Shown piece after piece: positions 25,907 through 35,107 of a stretch of 64,000 bases of DNA. The stretch comes from Streptomyces sp. NBC_00376 (GTDB taxonomy: Bacteria; Actinomycetota; Actinomycetes; Streptomycetales; Streptomycetaceae): assembly GCF_036077095.1 (NCBI RefSeq), contig NZ_CP107960.1:868001-932000 (forward strand). Direction: 5' to 3'. The notes under the pieces are model-generated. The model searched no databases. It saw only the letters and a program-made list of their open reading frames with translations, and was not told the origin of the DNA. Both the position numbers and the translations under genes were made by a program. How positions within the stretch are numbered: position 1 is the first letter of the stretch; each line of letters begins with the position of its first letter.

Positions 25907-27271
25907 GTGGCAGACCGCAAACCCCCGCTCGCCGTCGAGGAGCTGCGCTCGCTCGTCGCGAACGGGGCCATCGACACCGTCGTCCTGGCCTTTCCCGATA
26001 TGCAGGGCCGGCTCCAGGGCAAGCGGTTCGCCGCCGGTTTCTTCCTCGACGAGGTTCTGGAGCACGGTACCGAGGGCTGCAACTATCTGCTGGCCGTCGA
26101 CACCGACATGAACACCGTCGACGGCTACGCGATGTCCTCCTGGGAGCGGGGCTACGGCGACTTCGCCATGGTCCCGGACCTCAAAACCCTGCGCCTGCTG
26201 CCCTGGCACGAGGGCACCGCAATGCTCGTCGCCGACCTCGCCTGGAACGACGGCGGCCCGGTCGTCGCCGCCCCGCGCCAGGTGCTGCGCCGGCAGCTGG
26301 ACCGGCTGGCCGGCCTCGGCTACCGCGCCCAGGTGGGCACGGAGCTGGAGTTCATCGTCTTCAAGGACACCTACGAGCAGGCCTGGGACCGCGGCTACCG
26401 CGGGCTGACCCCGGCCAATCAGTACAACATCGACTACTCCATCCTCGGCACCGGACGCGTCGAGCCCCTGCTGCGCCGCATCCGCAACGAGATGCAGGCG
26501 GCCGGGCTGACCGTCGAGTCGGCCAAGGGTGAGTGCAACCTCGGCCAGCACGAGATCGCCTTCCGCTACGACGAGGCGCTGGTCACCTGCGACCAGCACG
26601 CGATCTACAAGACGGGCGCCAAGGAGATCGCCGCGCAGGAGGGCGTCTCGCTCACCTTCATGGCCAAGTACGACGAGCGCGAGGGCAACTCCTGTCACAT
26701 CCACCTCTCGCTCACCGACGACAACGGCGACAACGCGATGTCGGGTGCTGGCCCGGACGGCATGTCCGATCTGATGCGGCACTTCCTCGCCGGACAGCTC
26801 GCCGCCCTGCGTGACTTCTCCCTGCTGTACGCACCGAACATCAACTCCTACAAGCGGTTCCAGCCCGGCTCCTTCGCGCCGACCGCCGTCGCCTGGGGCC
26901 ACGACAACCGCACCTGCTCCCTGCGCGTGGTCGGCCACGGCCGCTCCCGCCGCTTCGAGAACCGGCTGCCCGGCGGGGACGTCAATCCGTACCTCGCCAC
27001 CGCCGGACTGGTCGCCGCTGGGCTGTACGGCGTGGAGCACGAGCTGGCGCTGCCGGAGGTCTGCACGGGCAACGCCTACACCTCCGAGTACGAGCAGGTG
27101 CCGACCACCCTGCGCGAGGCCGCCGACCTGTGGGAGGCAAGCCCCATCGCCAAGGAGGCGTTCGGCGAGGAGGTCGTCGCGCACTATCTCAACATGGCGC
27201 GTGTCGAACTCGCCGCCTACGACGCCGCCGTGACCGACTGGGAGCTGCGCCGCTCCTTCGAGCGCCTGTGA
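25907..27271 (+). CDS. Glutamine-synthetase-like gamma-glutamyl ligase (GlnA4 type)
   Basis: 454-aa glutamine synthetase homologue. Beta-grasp N-terminus (VVLAFPDMQGRLQGKRF), then the catalytic domain with GTELEFIVF, ESAKGECNLGQHEIAF, NSCHIHLSL and SYKRFQPGSFAPTAVAWG. Residues of the ammonium pocket differ from true GlnA, as in the gamma-glutamylpolyamine/ethanolamide synthetases GlnA3 and GlnA4 of Streptomyces. Likely reaction: glutamate + ATP + amine to gamma-glutamylamide. GTG start at 25907 is set by AAGGAGG 6 bases upstream. Followed by dehydrogenase genes, which matches the ethanolamine pathway proposed for S. coelicolor GlnA4. Confidence 0.88.
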   Translation: MADRKPPLAVEELRSLVANGAIDTVVLAFPDMQGRLQGKRFAAGFFLDEVLEHGTEGCNYLLAVDTDMNTVDGYAMSSWERGYGDFAMVPDLKTLRLLPWHEGTAMLVADLAWNDGGPVVAAPRQVLRRQLDRLAGLGYRAQVGTELEFIVFKDTYEQAWDRGYRGLTPANQYNIDYSILGTGRVEPLLRRIRNEMQAAGLTVESAKGECNLGQHEIAFRYDEALVTCDQHAIYKTGAKEIAAQEGVSLTFMAKYDEREGNSCHIHLSLTDDNGDNAMSGAGPDGMSDLMRHFLAGQLAALRDFSLLYAPNINSYKRFQPGSFAPTAVAWGHDNRTCSLRVVGHGRSRRFENRLPGGDVNPYLATAGLVAAGLYGVEHELALPEVCTGNAYTSEYEQVPTTLREAADLWEASPIAKEAFGEEVVAHYLNMARVELAAYDAAVTDWELRRSFERL

Positions 27272-27356
27272 CCTCCGTCCCGTCCCGCACTCCCCCCTCG
27301 CACGCCTCACCCCCTCACTGCCCTTCACGTCCCTCACCCCCGATCGAGGCCCGTAC

Positions 27357-28745
27357 GTGTCCCACCAGTCAGCACCGCACAGCCTGGACGTCCTGAACCC
27401 GGCCACCGCCGAGATCATCGCCACCGTCCCGGCCGCCACCGCCGCCGATGTCGACGCGGCCGTCGCCCGCGCCGCCACCGCCCAGCGCGTCTGGGCCGCG
27501 GCGGCCCCCGCCGACCGCGCCCGGCTACTGCGCCGGTTCGCCGCCACCGTCGACGAACACATCGAGGAACTGGCCCTGCTGGAGGTCCGGGAGGCCGGAC
27601 ACACCATCGGCAACGCCCGCTGGGAGGCGGGCAATGTCCGCGACCTCCTCGACTACTGCGCGGGTGGCGTCGAACGCCTGATGGGCCGGCAGATCCCGGT
27701 CGCCGGCGGCATCGACTTCACCCTCCTGGAACCGCTCGGCGTCATCGGGGTCATCGCCCCCTGGAACTTCCCGATGCCGATCGCGGCCTGGGGCGCGGCC
27801 CCGGCGCTCGCCGCCGGCAACGCCGTCCTGCTCAAGCCCGCCGAGACCACCCCGCTGACCGCGCTGCGCCTGGCCGAACTGGCCCTGGAGGCCGGGCTGC
27901 CCGGCGGACTGTTCCAGGTGCTGCCGGGCGAGGGGCCGGTGGCCGGCGGTGCCCTGGTGGACCACCCCGGCGTGGCCAAGATCGTCTTCACCGGCTCCAC
28001 TCGGACCGGCAAGCACATCATGACCCGCTGCGCCGAACGCGTGAAGCGCCTCACCCTGGAGCTCGGCGGCAAGAGCCCCAACGTCGTCTTCGCCGACGCC
28101 GACCTGGAGGCCGCGGCGGCCGCCGCCCCGATGTCCTTCCTGGACAACGCAGGCCAGGACTGCTGCGCCCGAACCCGCATCCTGGTCGAGCGCTCGGCCC
28201 ACGACCGCTTCCTCGACCTGCTGGCACCGGCCGTCGCCGCCGTGGTGGTCGGCGATCCCTCGGACGAGAAGACCCAGATGGGTCCGCTGATCTCGGCCGT
28301 CCAGCGGGATCGCGTGAGCGGATTCGTGGACGTCCTGCCCGACGGCGTCCGGACGATCCTGGGCTCGGCGCCCGACGGACCCGGGTTCTGGTACCCGCCG
28401 ACCGTCCTCGCCGGGGTGTCCCCGGATGCCCCGGTCGCCGTCGACGAGGTCTTCGGGCCGGTCGCCGTGGTGCTGCCGTTCGACGACGAGGCGGACGCCG
28501 TACGGCTGGCGAACGCCACGGAGTACGGTCTGGCCGGGTCGGTCTGGACGCGTGACGTGGCCCGTGCCCTGCGGGTCGGCCAAGGACTGCGGGCCGGAAA
28601 CCTCTCGGTCAACTCGCACTCCAGCGTCCGCTACGCCACCCCCTTCGGCGGTTACAAACAGTCCGGACTGGGCCGCGAGCTCGGCCCCGACGCACTCGCC
28701 GCCTTCACCGAAACCAAGAACATCTTCATCAGCACGGAGGCCTGA
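27357..28745 (+). CDS. Aldehyde dehydrogenase
   Basis: NAD(P)-dependent aldehyde dehydrogenase (462 aa). Signatures: GVIAPWNFPMPIA, VFTGSTRTGK, catalytic base in LELGGKSPN, nucleophile Cys in NAGQDCCARTR, and EVFGPVAVVLPF. Starts at GTG 27357 behind a pyrimidine-rich 85-base gap after the ligase gene. In context it would oxidise the gamma-glutamyl aldehyde formed by the SDR next door. Stop and next start are 5 bases apart. Confidence 0.93.
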   Translation: MSHQSAPHSLDVLNPATAEIIATVPAATAADVDAAVARAATAQRVWAAAAPADRARLLRRFAATVDEHIEELALLEVREAGHTIGNARWEAGNVRDLLDYCAGGVERLMGRQIPVAGGIDFTLLEPLGVIGVIAPWNFPMPIAAWGAAPALAAGNAVLLKPAETTPLTALRLAELALEAGLPGGLFQVLPGEGPVAGGALVDHPGVAKIVFTGSTRTGKHIMTRCAERVKRLTLELGGKSPNVVFADADLEAAAAAAPMSFLDNAGQDCCARTRILVERSAHDRFLDLLAPAVAAVVVGDPSDEKTQMGPLISAVQRDRVSGFVDVLPDGVRTILGSAPDGPGFWYPPTVLAGVSPDAPVAVDEVFGPVAVVLPFDDEADAVRLANATEYGLAGSVWTRDVARALRVGQGLRAGNLSVNSHSSVRYATPFGGYKQSGLGRELGPDALAAFTETKNIFISTEA

Positions 28746-28750
28746 GCACC

Positions 28751-29536
28751 ATGACCGACACCACCGCTGTCTGCCGCCGCCTGGTCGGCCGCACCGCCGT
28801 TGTCACCGGAGCCGGGAGCGGCATCGGACTGGCCACCGTCCGGCGCCTGGCCGCCGAGGGCGCGCACGTGGTCTGCGCCGATGTGGACGAGGCGAGCGGC
28901 AAGGCCGCCGCCGAGGAGGTCGACGGCCTCTTCGTACGTACCGACGTCACGGACGCCGAGCAGGTCGAGGCCCTGTTCAAGGCCGCCTTCGACACCTACG
29001 GCTCGGTCGACATCGCGTTCAACAACGCGGGGATCTCGCCTCCCGAGGACGACTCGATCCTGGAGACCGGCCTCGAAGCCTGGCGGCGGGTGCAGGAGGT
29101 CAACCTCACCTCCGTGTACCTGTGCTGCAAGGCGGCCATCCCGTACATGCGGCGCCAGGGCAAGGGCTCCATCATCAACACGGCCTCCTTCGTGGCCCGG
29201 ATGGGCGCCGCCACCTCGCAGATCTCCTACACGGCCTCCAAGGGCGGCGTGCTGGCCATGTCGCGTGAACTCGGTGTGCAGTTCGCTCGGGAGGGCATCC
29301 GGGTCAACGCGCTGTGCCCCGGCCCGGTCAACACCCCGCTCCTCCAGGAGCTGTTCGCCAAGGATCCGGAGCGGGCCGCCCGCAGGCTGGTGCACATCCC
29401 GGTCGGCCGGTTCGCCGAACCCACCGAGATGGCGGCCGCCGTGGCCTTCCTGGCCAGCGACGACTCCTCCTTCGTCAACGCCACCGACTTCCTGGTCGAC
29501 GGCGGGCTCACCGGCGCCTACGTCACACCGCTCTAG
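28751..29536 (+). CDS. Short-chain dehydrogenase
   Basis: Classical SDR (261 aa): cofactor loop GAGSGIGLA, Asp in DVDEASG (NAD preference), NNAGIS, and active-site Tyr and Lys in SYTASKGG. Ends DGGLTGAYVTPL. Translationally close to the aldehyde dehydrogenase (5-base gap). It could oxidise the hydroxyl of gamma-glutamylethanolamide to the aldehyde. That role is inferred from the operon. Confidence 0.9.
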   Translation: MTDTTAVCRRLVGRTAVVTGAGSGIGLATVRRLAAEGAHVVCADVDEASGKAAAEEVDGLFVRTDVTDAEQVEALFKAAFDTYGSVDIAFNNAGISPPEDDSILETGLEAWRRVQEVNLTSVYLCCKAAIPYMRRQGKGSIINTASFVARMGAATSQISYTASKGGVLAMSRELGVQFAREGIRVNALCPGPVNTPLLQELFAKDPERAARRLVHIPVGRFAEPTEMAAAVAFLASDDSSFVNATDFLVDGGLTGAYVTPL

Positions 29537-29542
29537 GCCGGT

Positions 29543-29587
29543 GCGGACGGGGGACGGGGCGCCCCGCCCGTCCCGTCCCCCGTCCGC
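29543..29587 (+). terminator. Terminator of the ligase-ALDH-SDR operon
   Basis: A perfect 16-bp stem (29543-29558 with 29572-29587, 13-base loop) begins 7 bases after the SDR stop codon. Confidence 0.75.
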
Positions 29588-29620
29588 GGCGACCGCTCAC
29601 ACCACAGGAGTGTCCCCAGC

Positions 29621-30946
29621 GTGCCCGTACTCCGTCCCGCACTCCGGTCCGCCCGGCGCTCCGCCGCGCGGCTGGCCGTCACCGCGCTCGCGCTGACGGC
29701 GACCCTGGCCACCGTCACCGCACCTGCCGGAGCCCACGACCGCCCGGGATCCGGCCGTCCCTGCCCGCAGCTGACCGTGTCGACCGGCTGGTACGGGGCC
29801 AACCAGGCTCGTATCCAGCGGCTCATCGACCGCTACGGGAGCTGCTCGCCGCTCCACCGCGACGGCCGTGCCGCGCCGGTGGCGGTCTTCGACTGGGACA
29901 ACACTGTCATCAAGAACGATGTCGGCGACGCCACCATGTTCTGGTTGCTGCGCAACTCCCGGATCCGGCAGCCCGATCGCGGCGACTGGCGCACCACCAG
30001 CCGCTACCTCACGGACTCGGCGGCCGATTCACTGCGCGCCGCCTGCCCGGACGGCACCGGCCTTGACCGCACCCTGCCGACCGCGACCGACGCGGCCTGC
30101 GCCGACGAGATCCTCTCGGTCTACAGCGAGGCCACCACCACCTCGGGGCAGGACGCCTTCGCCGGGTACGACCGGCGCACGATGGAACCCTCGTACGCCT
30201 GGCTGGCACAGCTCACCCACGGCTGGACGGCCGCACAGGTGCGTTCCTTCGCCGCGGCGGCGCGCACCGAGAACCTGGCCGCCCCCGTGGGCGCCACCCA
30301 GCAGGTCGGCAGTACCACCGACGCCACCGGCTACGTCCGCTACTACGAGCAGCAGCGCGACCTGATCCGCACACTGCGCCGGGCCGGATTCGACGTCTGG
30401 ATCGTCTCCGCTTCGCCGCAGCCCGTGGTCGACGTCTGGGCGCGCGGTGTCGATGTCGCACCCGGGAACGTGATCGGGATCCGGTCCACCACCGAGCGGG
30501 GCCGCTACACTTCGCATCTGAGCGCCTGCGGCACCGCGCGCCCCGGCGCCGACTCGCAGATCACCTACATCGACGGCAAGCGCTGCTGGATCAACAAGGA
30601 GATCTTCGGCGTGCGCGGTGACGCCGCCTCCCGGGTGCAGGCCCCCTCGATGCGGCCGGTGTTCGCCGCCGGGGACTCCGACACGGATGTGTCGATGCTT
30701 CGTGACGCGACCGGTCTGCGGCTGGTCCTCAACCGCAACAAGGCCGAGCTGATGTGCCGTTCCTACGACGACGCGGACGGCAAATGGCTGGTCAACCCCA
30801 TGTTCATCGGGCCGAAGGGACGGCTGAACGGCGTCTATCCGTGTGCCACCACCGGCTACACCGCGTCGGACGGGACCTCCCGGCCCGTGCTCCGTGGTGA
30901 CGGCAGTGTGATTCCCGATCAGTACGACACCGTCTTCGCGGGCTGA
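29621..30946 (+). CDS. Secreted HAD phosphatase, phosphorylcholine-phosphatase-like
   Basis: 441-aa exported haloacid-dehalogenase-fold phosphatase. Signal peptide to about residue 38 (ATLATVTAPAGAHD). Motif I is FDWDNTV (nucleophile Asp91), motif II VSASPQPV, motif III FAAGDSDTDVSML. This set and the exported location resemble Pseudomonas phosphorylcholine phosphatase PchP, which acts after phospholipase C. It lies between the ethanolamine-type operon and a phospholipase C gene, so it probably dephosphorylates phosphocholine or phosphoethanolamine outside the cell. GTG start with AGGAG 10 bases upstream. Confidence 0.8.
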   Translation: MPVLRPALRSARRSAARLAVTALALTATLATVTAPAGAHDRPGSGRPCPQLTVSTGWYGANQARIQRLIDRYGSCSPLHRDGRAAPVAVFDWDNTVIKNDVGDATMFWLLRNSRIRQPDRGDWRTTSRYLTDSAADSLRAACPDGTGLDRTLPTATDAACADEILSVYSEATTTSGQDAFAGYDRRTMEPSYAWLAQLTHGWTAAQVRSFAAAARTENLAAPVGATQQVGSTTDATGYVRYYEQQRDLIRTLRRAGFDVWIVSASPQPVVDVWARGVDVAPGNVIGIRSTTERGRYTSHLSACGTARPGADSQITYIDGKRCWINKEIFGVRGDAASRVQAPSMRPVFAAGDSDTDVSMLRDATGLRLVLNRNKAELMCRSYDDADGKWLVNPMFIGPKGRLNGVYPCATTGYTASDGTSRPVLRGDGSVIPDQYDTVFAG

Positions 30947-30992
30947 CGACCGGCGCACGCAGTACACCCAGTGCCCGTATACCCGGTACACA

Positions 30993-31032
30993 CGAATGCC
31001 GGGGTGGCCTGATCCGGCCACCCCGGCATTCG
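30993..31032. terminator. Bidirectional terminator
   Basis: A perfect 17-bp stem (30993-31009 with 31016-31032) with a 6-base loop lies between the convergent HAD phosphatase and phospholipase C genes. Confidence 0.85.
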
Positions 31033-31045
31033 CGTGCCTTCAGTC

Positions 31046-33097
31046 TCAGCCGCTGACGCTCGCCGTGCCGGTCTCGATGTGTCCGGTGTGTCCGGTGTAC
31101 CGCCGCGACCAGGAGGCGTCGCCGCTGGTCCTGACCGTGAAGTCGTACCAGCCCTTGGTCAGCGCAACCGCGTTGAAGTAGTCCTCCTTGCTGCCGCCTG
31201 CCGGGACGGTGTAGGTCCAGGGGCCGTCGCCGCGGTACTGCCCGGACGTGACGGTGAACGTGACGGCGCTGGCCGAGGTGTTGGTGAAGGTGAACCACAG
31301 GGCGGGCTTGCCGGTGTCCGGCGCGTTCTCGTAACGGGCCGCCACCTCACAGGACTTGCCCGCGGCGGTGGCGTCGCCGGTGAACCGGCGCAGGAATCTG
31401 TTGGGTCCGGCCATGGTGAGGTCGTACTTGCCGTCGCCGTTGCCCGTACCGATGCTGAAGAAGTCCGTGGCGGTGCCGCCCGCGTCCACGGTGTACTGCC
31501 ACGGCACCGTCGAGCGGTAGGCGTTGGGGTGCACCGAGAAGTGTGCGGCGCGGGTCGCGGGCGCGCCCCGGTTGGTCATGGTCAGCCAGGCCTTGATGGC
31601 TCCCGCGGCACCGAACTCCAGCCGGTCCAGGTCGCCGCCGGGCTGGTACGGCAGCGCACGGGCGGACCGGGTGCCGGGCTCCTGCGCGGGCAGCGCGTTG
31701 TCCTGCGGTACGGGGTTGGGCAGGGGGCCGCAGGTGCTCAGCCCGATCACCGGGGTGGCCGGCAGGCCGGACGGCACACCGTTGACCGGATGGGCGAAGT
31801 CGAACACGCCGGTGAGGTCGCCGCTGACCTTGCGCCGCCACGCGCTGATGTTGGGACAGGGCGCCGGCTTCCCGATGGCCGTGGTCCAGGTCTCCAGGAA
31901 GCGGAGTACGGAGGTGTGGTCGAAGACTTCGGAGGAGACCCAGCCACCGCGTGTCCAGGGCGACATGACGATCATCGGAACACGGAAGCCGAGGCCGATG
32001 GGCACCCCGTCGAGGAATTCGCCCTCGGTCCCGGCGGGCGGCGACGGCGGTGGCACGTGGTCGAAGAAGCCGTCGTTCTCGTCGTAGTTGAGGAAGAGCA
32101 CCGTGGAGTCGAAGACGTCCTGGTCGGCGGCGAGTGCCCGGTACACGAGGTCGACGAAGTGCGCTCCGTCGCCGGGCGGGGCGTAGGGGTGTTCGGAGAA
32201 GGCCTGGTTGGCGACGACCCAGGACACCTGCGGCAGGGTGTCGGCCACCACGTCGGCCTTGATGGCGGCGGCGATGTCGTCGGGGGTGGAGCCGGTCACC
32301 TTCTTCACCGACGCCATCCCGAGGTCGTGCAACGGGTCGCCCTCGGGTGCTTTCTCGAACTTCCGGAAGTAGGCGAGGCCGTTGTCGCCGTAGTTGTCGT
32401 CGGCGTTCTGGTAGACGCGCCACGACACACCGGCCCGCTGGAGCGCCTCGGCGTACGTCTCCCAGGTGAGCCCGGACTCGTCACCGCCGTCCTTGCTGGA
32501 CGCATCCACCTTGCCGCTCCACAGGAAGGTGCGGTTCGGGCCGGTCGCGCTCAGCGCCGAGCTGAAGTACGCGTCGCAGACCGTGTAGTTGTCGGCGAGC
32601 GCGTAGTGGAAGGGGATGTCCGAGCGGTCGAGACAGCCGAGCGTGCGCACATTCCCCACGCCCGCGACCCAGTTGTCCATCCGGCCCTTGTTCCAGGCCG
32701 AGTGCTGCGACGTCCAGCTGTGCGGCAGATCGCCGTTGCACTGGGCGAGCGTCTCGGGATCGGCGCCGCCCGCGGCCGGTGTGGAGCTGAGCTTCCAAGG
32801 GTGCTGCCGACCCGTGCCGTTGGGCTGATCGAAGACGGTGCGCCCGCCGCTGAGAGCTATCCCGGAGCGGTCGGAGAAGCCGCGTACGCCCTTGAGTCTG
32901 CCGAAGTAGTGGTCGAAACTGCGGTTCTCCTGCATCAGCACCACGACATGGCGGACGTCCTTGATGGTGCCGGTCGCCGCGTTGCCGCTCGCCGTGCCCG
33001 TCCGGACCGCGGCGCCCGCGGCCACCGGGGGCATGGCGACCCCCGCCGCCACGCCCGCGCCGAGCGCCACAAAACCCCTTCGGGTGATCGGTGTCAT
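31046..33097 (-). CDS. Secreted phosphocholine-type phospholipase C
   Basis: 683-aa non-haemolytic phospholipase C/phosphoesterase family. Tat signal at the N-terminus (TRRGFVALGAGVAAG). Catalytic region with VVLMQENRSFDHYFGRLKG, LSATGPNRTFLWSG, NYDENDGFFDHVPPP and SPWTRGGWVSSEVFDHTSVLRF. Two C-terminal repeats of about 85 residues follow (from 520 and 600), as in this family. Cleaves phosphatidylcholine, and perhaps phosphatidylethanolamine, to diacylglycerol and the phospho-head-group. Ends 14 bases from a shared terminator with the HAD phosphatase, its likely partner. Confidence 0.92.
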   Translation of the reverse strand: MTPITRRGFVALGAGVAAGVAMPPVAAGAAVRTGTASGNAATGTIKDVRHVVVLMQENRSFDHYFGRLKGVRGFSDRSGIALSGGRTVFDQPNGTGRQHPWKLSSTPAAGGADPETLAQCNGDLPHSWTSQHSAWNKGRMDNWVAGVGNVRTLGCLDRSDIPFHYALADNYTVCDAYFSSALSATGPNRTFLWSGKVDASSKDGGDESGLTWETYAEALQRAGVSWRVYQNADDNYGDNGLAYFRKFEKAPEGDPLHDLGMASVKKVTGSTPDDIAAAIKADVVADTLPQVSWVVANQAFSEHPYAPPGDGAHFVDLVYRALAADQDVFDSTVLFLNYDENDGFFDHVPPPSPPAGTEGEFLDGVPIGLGFRVPMIVMSPWTRGGWVSSEVFDHTSVLRFLETWTTAIGKPAPCPNISAWRRKVSGDLTGVFDFAHPVNGVPSGLPATPVIGLSTCGPLPNPVPQDNALPAQEPGTRSARALPYQPGGDLDRLEFGAAGAIKAWLTMTNRGAPATRAAHFSVHPNAYRSTVPWQYTVDAGGTATDFFSIGTGNGDGKYDLTMAGPNRFLRRFTGDATAAGKSCEVAARYENAPDTGKPALWFTFTNTSASAVTFTVTSGQYRGDGPWTYTVPAGGSKEDYFNAVALTKGWYDFTVRTSGDASWSRRYTGHTGHIETGTASVSG

Positions 33098-33336
33098 CTG
33101 CCTGCCTCCGCCGGATTCGGATGCGTCGTTGTGACGCCGAGGACAGAGTGGCGCCCCGCATGGTCCGACACCAGACCTTTGGCACGAGGACTACGTGAAT
33201 TATTTCCAACTCACCAGCAACACAAGTCAATTCAAAGGTGCTGGAAGTGATGTTTGCGGACATGATCGCAGTCGGTGGTTACGTCCCGAGGGCTGTCGGC
33301 CCAGCGGCCCGCACCCCGCCGCGACCGTCCATGTGG

Positions 33337-33945
33337 TCAGCCATGTCCGTTCTCGCCCTCGTCCGTCTTCCCGTCCGTCGCGGAAGACCAGTGCTCCAGC
33401 AGGAAGTGCAGGGCCTCGACGGACCGCTCCCAGGACGCCTGTACGTCGCGGGGCGCACCGAAGCCGCCGCTCGCCTCCAGGGCGCAGTAGCCGTGGAAGG
33501 TGCTGCGCAACAGCCGCACCGCGTCCGTGAGATCGGGCTCACCCAGGCCGTAGGCGCGCAGCATCGCGCCCGTGGTCTCGATGGTGCGGTGGTACGCGGT
33601 GGACTGCGCGACGATCTCGGGGTCGACCCGCATCTGCGTGGCCTCGTACCTCCCTGGCCGCTCCAGCGCGAAGGCCCGGTAGGCGTCGGCGAACCCGACC
33701 AGGGCGTCCTTCCCGGCCCGGCCCGCGACGGCGGCGGAGATGCGGTCGATGAACTCCCCGGCGGCCAGCAGCGCAACCCGGGTGCGCAGATCGTGCAGAT
33801 TCCTGACGTGCGAATACAGACTGGCGTCCTTGACCCCGAAGCCGCGGGCCAGCGCGGAGATCGTGACCTTGTCGAAGCCGATGGAGTCGGCCAGATCGGC
33901 CGCCGCCTCCACCACTCGTTCGGTCGTGAGTCCCGCCCGAACCAT
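33337..33945 (-). CDS. TetR-family repressor
   Basis: 202-aa TetR regulator. HTH in the first 50 residues (VVEAAADLADSIGFDKVTIS then ARGFGVKDASLYSHVRN), followed by a helical ligand domain with the TetR_C_33-like stretch RYEATQMRVDP. The gene stands alone upstream of, and parallel to, the phospholipase C gene, 239 bases away. Direct CCTAGG repeats lie 20-50 bases before its start, probably for autorepression. The 33098-33336 gap holds the phospholipase promoter region. I see no clear box in it. Confidence 0.88.
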   Translation of the reverse strand: MVRAGLTTERVVEAAADLADSIGFDKVTISALARGFGVKDASLYSHVRNLHDLRTRVALLAAGEFIDRISAAVAGRAGKDALVGFADAYRAFALERPGRYEATQMRVDPEIVAQSTAYHRTIETTGAMLRAYGLGEPDLTDAVRLLRSTFHGYCALEASGGFGAPRDVQASWERSVEALHFLLEHWSSATDGKTDEGENGHG

Positions 33946-33963
33946 CCGCCACCTCCGCCATCG

Positions 33964-33995
33964 CGCCTAGGCAACCTAGGCAGTTACCTAATATA
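33964..33995 (-). promoter_or_regulatory. Candidate TetR operator
   Basis: CCTAGG occurs at 33966-33971 and 33975-33980 (9-base period), followed by a related ACCTAA at 33986. The elements lie immediately upstream of the TetR gene. The pattern fits an autoregulatory operator covering the -10 region. Confidence 0.5.
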
Positions 33996-34114
33996 CACAG
34001 GTTCCGCCATCCGGACGATGCCGGACAGACCGTTCCCGCGCCCCGTATCCATACTGAAGATCCCGGCATCCCTGAAGCTCCTGGCATCCCCCGGACAGAT
34101 TGCCGAGCACACAG

Positions 34115-34678
34115 ATGAGCGGCACTGCACACATCGGCGTCACAGGGCTCGCGGTCATGGGCCGCAACCTCGCCCTCAACGGATTCACGGTCGCGGTGCA
34201 CAACCGGACGACCGCGAAGGCGGACGCGCTGGTCGAGGAGTTCGGCGACGAGGGCTCCTTCGTTCCCGCGCACACCCCGCAGGAGTTCGTCGCGGCGCTG
34301 GAAAGTCCGCGTAGGCTCGTCATCGTGGTGAAGGCAGGCGATCCCACCGATGCCGTGATCCAGGAGTTCGCCCCGCTCCTCGAAGAAGGCGACGTCATCA
34401 TCGACGACGGCAACGCCCACTTCGGTGACACCCGCAGGCGGGAGAAGGAGCTGCGCCGGCGCGGGATCCACTTCGTCGGTGTCGGCATCTCGGGCGGCGA
34501 GGAGGGCGCGCTGAACGGGCCGAGCATCATGCCGGGCGGTTCGGCCGAGTCGTACGAGTCGCCGGGGCCGCTGCTGGAGAGGATCGCCGGCAAGGCGAAG
34601 GACGGCACCCCATGCACCACCCACATCGGTCCCGACGGGGCCGACCACTTCGTGAAGATGGTCCACAACGTCGCATAG
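34115..34678 (+). pseudogene. gnd: 5' part of resident 6-phosphogluconate dehydrogenase, disrupted
   Basis: Codons for residues 1 to about 185 of Gnd. The normal sequence ([49 protein letters not shown]) stops abruptly at HN, and two foreign codons then a TAG follow. Decay is visible: four residues are missing from the Rossmann loop (NLALNGF against [11 protein letters not shown] in the intact copy at 35535), and the conserved IIDGGNAH reads IIDDGNAH. The matching 3' part is at 55064, so the gene was split by insertion of the 20.4-kb island. Confidence 0.93.
34650..34670 (+). repeat. attL core
   Basis: T followed by CGTGAAGATGGTCCACAACG is identical to 55063-55083. It encodes Gnd residues VKMVHN. 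Bases diverge immediately on both sides between the two copies in the way expected for attL and attR. Confidence 0.9.
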
Positions 34679-34679
34679 T

Positions 34680-34892
34680 TTGGCGAAGCCGCAGTTCAGG
34701 GCCATGCTCACGGGTGCTCAGTATTCACTGCGACACTTCTTCGCCTCGAACTGCCTGTCCAAGGGTGTTCCGATCACCGACGTCGCAGAGTGGATGGGGC
34801 ACGGCAACATCAACGTGACTTTCAGGATCTACCGCCACCTCATGCCGGCCTCGGCAGGTCGGGCGGCTCGGCTCCTCAACGAGGGAATATGA
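34680..34892 (+). pseudogene. 3' remnant of a tyrosine integrase
   Basis: Seventy codons, 9 bases inside attL, encode the catalytic C-terminus of a phage-type integrase: SLRHFFASNCLSKGVPITDV with the Arg of the R-H-R-Y set, then WMGHGN and the nucleophile Tyr in FRIYRHLMP. The N-terminal 80 % of the gene, including the first catalytic Arg and DNA-binding domains, is missing, so the island cannot excise by itself. Confidence 0.88.
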
Positions 34893-34931
34893 AAAGCTTG
34901 AAGATGAAGGGCCGGGCTTGCGCCCGGCCCT

Positions 34932-35107
34932 TCATGCGGTCTTCTGCTGTTGGGCCCACCGGTCGAGGTCGGCCACCTTGAACTTCAGTTTGCCCCCCGA
35001 AGTAGTACCTGAGGATGCCGCGCCTTCGGGACTCTTCGGTACATCCAACGTCCCGTCATGTCCAGATAGACCGCTGCGCTGGCGACTCCGATGTAACAGC
35101 GCTCCAT
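34932..35107 (-). pseudogene. Excisionase (Xis), frameshifted
   Basis: Minus-strand gene from ATG 35107 with AGGAGAAGG upstream. It starts MERCYIGVASAAVYLDMTGR and WMYRRV (a MerR-like winged HTH), and ends GGKLKFKVADLDRWAQQQ, the classic Xis wing, one frame away. At least one indel lies in the GGGGGG run near 34993. The length of 176 bases is not a multiple of three. Convergent with the integrase remnant, as in actinobacterial integrative elements. Confidence 0.75.

Noticed and set aside
33180..33240. Possible PHO box upstream of phospholipase C
   Set aside because: GTGAATTATTTCCAACTCACC superficially resembles it, but two proper 11-bp direct repeats with TTCACC are not present.
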